Shown: one piece after another, positions 6,219 to 9,360 of the stretch
Numbering within the stretch: position 1 is the stretch's first letter
Layout of the letters: each line of letters starts with the position of its first letter
DNA from: Bacteroidales bacterium
GTDB taxonomy: Bacteria; Bacteroidota; Bacteroidia; Bacteroidales; WCHB1-69
Length of the DNA: 9,360 nucleotides
NCBI GenBank assembly: GCA_024400715.1
Contig: JAKSMH010000022.1
Location: 1-9,360, forward strand
Direction of reading: 5' to 3'
Translations under genes and position numbers: made by a program
Notes under the pieces: model-generated
What the model was told of the DNA's origin: nothing
Seen by the model: only the letters and a program-made list of their open reading frames with translations
The model's database searches: none

Positions 6219-7973
6219 ATGTTAAGAACACATACTTGTGGCGAATTAAACGCTTCAAATATCAATCAGACCGTAACCTTGTGCGGTTGGATTCAGAAAG
6301 TTAGAAAGCTGGGCGGTATGATTTTTATCGATTTGAGAGACCGTTACGGCATCACTCAGTTGGCATTCAATAATGAAACCAACGCGGAACTCTGTCAGAA
6401 GGTGGAAAAGTTTGGCCGCGAATGGGTTATCCGTGTTACGGGTGTCGTTACGGAACGTTATAGCAAAAACAAGAATATTCCTACGGGCGATATCGAAATC
6501 ATCGCTTCTGACGTTGAGGTGCTCAACGAGTCTTTGGTTCCTCCTTTTACCATCGAGGACGAATCGGACGGCGGCGATGAATTGCGTATGAAATATCGTT
6601 ACCTGGATTTGCGTCGTAATCCTGTGAAAAACAATATTCTTTTCCGCCACAGATTGGCTATTGAGATTCGCAACTATATGAATAATATCGGTTTCGTGGA
6701 AATCGAAACACCTTTTATGATTAAGTCAACGCCAGAAGGCGCACGCGATTTCGTGGTTCCTTCTCGTATGAATCCCGGCGAATTTTACGCGCTTCCACAG
6801 TCTCCGCAGACCTTTAAGCAATTGCTGATGGTGTCGGGTTTTGACCGCTATTTCCAAATCGTTCGCTGTTTCCGTGATGAGGACTTGCGTGCGGATCGTC
6901 AGCCCGAGTTTACGCAAATTGACTGCGAAATGTCTTTCGTGGAACAAGAAGACGTGCTGAATACTTTTGAAGGCCTGATTAAACATATCTTCAAGAAAAT
7001 AAAGAATATAGATATTGATCCTATCGAAAGGATTACTTGGGCTGATGCGATGAAGTATTACGGCTCGGATAAACCGGATGCTCGTTTTGGTATGCGTTTT
7101 GTAGAATTGAATGAGGTTACGAAACATAAGGATTTCAAAATCTTCAATGAAGCGGAATTGGTTGTGGGTATTGTGGCAAAAGGTTGCGGTAACTACACGC
7201 GCAAGCAATTGGATGGTTTGACTGATTTCGTCCGCCGTCCACAAGTGGGAGCGGGTGGTTTGGTTTATGTGCTGTGTAATCAAGACGGAACTTTCAAGTC
7301 CTCGGTCGATAAGTTCTACGATCAAGCTGATTTGAAGGCCATCGCTGCCAAGTGCAATGCGGAAGCCGGTGACTTGATTTTGATAATGTCCGGTCCTCGC
7401 TTGAAAACGCAAAAGCAACTTTGCGAATTGCGTCTGGAAATGGGTAGTCGTTTGGGTTTGCGCAAGGCAGGCGAATATAAATTGTTATGGGTTATCGATT
7501 TCCCGTTGTTGGAATGGGATGAGGAAACGCAGCGTTTTTATGCTATGCATCACCCGTTTACCGCACCAAAGCCCGAACACGAAGCCATTCTTGAAAGCAA
7601 CCCGGGTGCCGTCAATGCCAATGCCTACGATTTGGTTATCAATGGTACAGAAGTCGGCGGCGGCTCCATCAGAATCCATAACCGCCAATTGCAAAACAGA
7701 ATGTTCAAGGTGCTGGGATTCAGCGAAGAAGAAGCCCAAAAGCAATTTGGCTTCTTGATGAATGCCTTCCAATTCGGGGCACCACCTCACGGCGGCCTGG
7801 CTTTCGGTTTCGATCGTATGTGCTCGGTTTTGTCTGATTGTGATTCAATCCGTGACTTCATCGCTTTCCCGAAAAACAATTCAGGTCGCGATATGATGAT
7901 TGACGCGCCATCGGCTATCTCTGACGAACAATTGAAAGAGTTATTTATCAGTGTTAATATTAAACCAGAATAA
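6219..7973 (+). CDS. aspS: Aspartyl-tRNA synthetase (bacterial type)
   Basis: This cytoplasmic class II synthetase charges tRNA(Asp) with aspartate using ATP. At 584 residues it has the usual bacterial length. The N-terminal OB-fold anticodon-binding domain covers about 1-105, with [19 protein letters not shown] at 23-41. The catalytic core carries motif 1 (FVEIETP, 159-165), the substrate-site QSPQ (194-197), motif 2 ([14 protein letters not shown], 218-231), [12 protein letters not shown] (476-487) and motif 3 (GLAFGFDR, 526-533). The long insertion at about 290-415 corresponds to the GAD domain found in bacterial but not archaeal or eukaryotic forms. The sequence shows no truncation or missing catalytic residue. 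Its setting is less usual: 14 nt after a lipoprotein gene and 3 nt before a polysaccharide co-polymerase gene. Whether the enzyme also charges tRNA(Asn) cannot be decided here. Confidence 0.98.
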   Translation: MLRTHTCGELNASNINQTVTLCGWIQKVRKLGGMIFIDLRDRYGITQLAFNNETNAELCQKVEKFGREWVIRVTGVVTERYSKNKNIPTGDIEIIASDVEVLNESLVPPFTIEDESDGGDELRMKYRYLDLRRNPVKNNILFRHRLAIEIRNYMNNIGFVEIETPFMIKSTPEGARDFVVPSRMNPGEFYALPQSPQTFKQLLMVSGFDRYFQIVRCFRDEDLRADRQPEFTQIDCEMSFVEQEDVLNTFEGLIKHIFKKIKNIDIDPIERITWADAMKYYGSDKPDARFGMRFVELNEVTKHKDFKIFNEAELVVGIVAKGCGNYTRKQLDGLTDFVRRPQVGAGGLVYVLCNQDGTFKSSVDKFYDQADLKAIAAKCNAEAGDLILIMSGPRLKTQKQLCELRLEMGSRLGLRKAGEYKLLWVIDFPLLEWDEETQRFYAMHHPFTAPKPEHEAILESNPGAVNANAYDLVINGTEVGGGSIRIHNRQLQNRMFKVLGFSEEEAQKQFGFLMNAFQFGAPPHGGLAFGFDRMCSVLSDCDSIRDFIAFPKNNSGRDMMIDAPSAISDEQLKELFISVNIKPE

Positions 7974-7976
7974 TCT

Positions 7977-9011
7977 ATGTCCAGTCAAAACGACAAAAAC
8001 TACAATTCTTTTAGTTTGGTTCAATTTATTTGGTCCAATCGGAAAATATTGATTATCATTTGTGTGATTGCGGCCGTGCTGTCACTGATTGTTTCTTTTC
8101 TGATTAAGCCGAAATTCCAATCCACGGCAGTCATTTTCGCCCCTCGAACCAATTCCGTGGCTAAGATCCTGTTGAACGAGGAGTCTTATAATGAACGCTT
8201 GGATATGAAGGCGTATGCGGCGGAAGAGGAAACCGAACAGATGATGGAAATTTTGAATTCTCGCTCCATCAAGGATGTCCTGATTCAAAAATTCGATTTG
8301 TATAATCATTATGGTATCGGCACGAATGAATCCTATCGTCAGACTAAGGTCTATAAGTATTTGAAAAGTGCCATCACGATTAGAAGAACGCAATATGGTG
8401 CTATTTCGGTGAGCGTTATGGATGAAGATCCTCAAATCGCCGCCGATATGGCTAACGAAATCTTGGCCCAATTGGATACCATAAAGCATAATATCGAATA
8501 TCAAAGAACCATCGCTGCCTATAAAATTCTGCAAGAACAAATGGATTTTGTAGATAAGGAAATGGCTCGTCTTGACGATTCGCTGCAATTAATTATGAAG
8601 GAGGGCGTTTATGAGTTTACGACGCAATCGGATAGAATGATGCAGCAGTATGCCATAGCGCTCGCACAGGGAAATACTGCGGGTCAGCAACGCTTGGCAA
8701 AGGAATTGGAAAAATTGTCGGCTTTTGGCACCCGCTATTTGACGTTGCAGGAAGAACAGGAAAAATTCTGCGAATATCACGCCATGTGTAGATCAAAAAT
8801 GCTGAATGCCATTGTTGATAATAGCGATGAAATTCCTGTTAAATTTGTCGTTGATAACGCCATTCCCGCCGATAAAAAGGCCTATCCAAAAAAAATGTTG
8901 ATTGTTTTGGTTTCTACTATCGCCAGCTTTATTTTGGGTGTGATTGTTTTGTTGATACTCAATAATCTTAAACAAGCTCCGCAGACTGTAGTACCGAAAG
9001 AAAACGAATAG
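7977..9011 (+). CDS. Wzz-type polysaccharide co-polymerase (chain-length determinant family)
   Basis: The 344-residue protein has the layout of a polysaccharide co-polymerase: a short cytoplasmic N-terminus, a first membrane helix at about 24-43, a large periplasmic part rich in charged helices (about 85-270, likely coiled coil), and a second membrane helix at about 307-329. The segment AIPADKKAYPKK (295-306), just before the second helix, is the proline-containing motif typical of the family. Such proteins form inner-membrane oligomers that set the chain length of O-antigen or capsule made by a Wzy polymerase, or that take part in export. No Walker A motif or C-terminal tyrosine kinase domain is present; the protein ends about 15 residues after the second helix with QAPQTVVPKENE. 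The gene begins 3 nt after the aspS stop and ends 5 nt before the next membrane protein gene, which fits a polymerase partner. Confidence 0.85.
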   Translation: MSSQNDKNYNSFSLVQFIWSNRKILIIICVIAAVLSLIVSFLIKPKFQSTAVIFAPRTNSVAKILLNEESYNERLDMKAYAAEEETEQMMEILNSRSIKDVLIQKFDLYNHYGIGTNESYRQTKVYKYLKSAITIRRTQYGAISVSVMDEDPQIAADMANEILAQLDTIKHNIEYQRTIAAYKILQEQMDFVDKEMARLDDSLQLIMKEGVYEFTTQSDRMMQQYAIALAQGNTAGQQRLAKELEKLSAFGTRYLTLQEEQEKFCEYHAMCRSKMLNAIVDNSDEIPVKFVVDNAIPADKKAYPKKMLIVLVSTIASFILGVIVLLILNNLKQAPQTVVPKENE

Positions 9012-9016
9012 GTTTT

Positions 9017-9360
9017 ATGGAACTGGGACAGAAAAACAAGTATGTTCTATATGGTTGTTTCGGACTTTTTCTCCTGATCAACTTTTTTTGCCTATGGAAG
9101 CAGTTCTTTTATTTTTCGGCTGTTTCTGTGGTTCTGCTTGTTCTCTATCTGCTTGTTTTTCGTCTTGATTTGTTGATGTATGGACTGGCTTTCGTCACAC
9201 CGCTGTCTATTGTCATTAGCGATGAAAAAATTCAGCTGGGCTTGTCGTTGCCTTCTGAATTTATTATGATTGCGGTGACTTTGCTATTTTTCTGCAGGAT
9301 TTTGTATGATTGGACTTTGGACTGGCGACTGGTGACGCATCCCGTTTCCACTGCCATTCC
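9017..9360 (+). CDS. O-antigen ligase/polymerase-like membrane protein, N-terminal fragment (cut by window edge)
   Basis: Translation from the ATG at 9017 stays open to the window end, giving 114 codons. The fragment is strongly hydrophobic, with likely membrane helices at about 8-27, 30-48, 53-67 and 81-96. The segments AFVTPLSIVISDE (58-70), SLPSEFIMI (77-85) and WRLVTHPVSTAI (103-114) resemble the opening part of O-antigen ligase family (Wzy_C-type) proteins of Bacteroidota, where an F-x-T-P-L-S-I loop and a short LPxE segment precede an HP motif. Those proteins join or polymerise lipid-linked glycan units on the periplasmic side of the inner membrane. The start 5 nt after the co-polymerase gene supports this reading, because chain-length regulators often neighbour polymerases. 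The large periplasmic loop that would confirm the family is outside the window. Confidence 0.7.
   Translation, partial: MELGQKNKYVLYGCFGLFLLINFFCLWKQFFYFSAVSVVLLVLYLLVFRLDLLMYGLAFVTPLSIVISDEKIQLGLSLPSEFIMIAVTLLFFCRILYDWTLDWRLVTHPVSTAI

Noticed and set aside
6726..7418. A 230-codon open frame on the minus strand opposite aspS
   Set aside because: It is antisense to well-conserved synthetase sequence and shows no recognisable motif, so it is a shadow frame.
8082..8588. A 168-codon minus-strand frame opposite the co-polymerase gene
   Set aside because: The plus-strand gene has matching membrane helices, the proline motif and tight operon spacing, and the antisense frame has no comparable support.

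Overview
The window looks like chromosomal DNA from a member of the Bacteroidota, probably Bacteroidales. The reasons are start codons preceded by A-rich leaders without clear Shine-Dalgarno sequences, matches to the Bacteroidota -7 promoter box (TAnnTTTG), a lipobox-type lipoprotein, a Sec signal ending in A|QQ, and secreted TldD-like proteins and an O-antigen ligase-like protein that resemble those of the phylum. Base composition looks moderate and even throughout. I saw no rRNA, tRNA, insertion sequence, phage or CRISPR signal.

The left part (1-5355) is transcribed leftward. In order of transcription it holds a PHP-family phosphoesterase of the histidinol-phosphatase type (5355-4522), a TatD-family metal-dependent hydrolase that starts 2 nt after it (4519-3740), a 199-nt gap, a very large exported protein (3540-136), and the first 44 codons of a family 2 glycosyltransferase that starts 2 nt after the preceding stop and leaves the window (133-1). 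The 1134-residue exported protein is the most unusual item. It is two TldD/PmbA-type units joined head to tail behind one signal peptide. The first has the full HExxxH zinc site and the second has lost it. This resembles a covalent version of the active/inactive TldD-TldE pair, but outside the cytoplasm.

The right part (5512-9360) is transcribed rightward from a 156-nt divergent intergenic region. It holds a lipoprotein of unknown function (5512-6204), aspartyl-tRNA synthetase aspS (6219-7973), a Wzz-type polysaccharide co-polymerase (7977-9011), and the start of a polytopic membrane protein that looks like an O-antigen ligase/polymerase (9017-9360, cut by the window end). Gaps are 14, 3 and 5 nt, so these four genes are probably one transcription unit that mixes a translation housekeeping gene with envelope polysaccharide genes. 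The glycosyltransferase at the left edge suggests that envelope glycan functions flank the region on both sides.

Nothing here is clearly a new defence or mobile system. The items most worth follow-up are the fused, exported TldD-like protein with one dead half, and a perfect 3 x 7-bp tandem repeat inside the lipoprotein gene.
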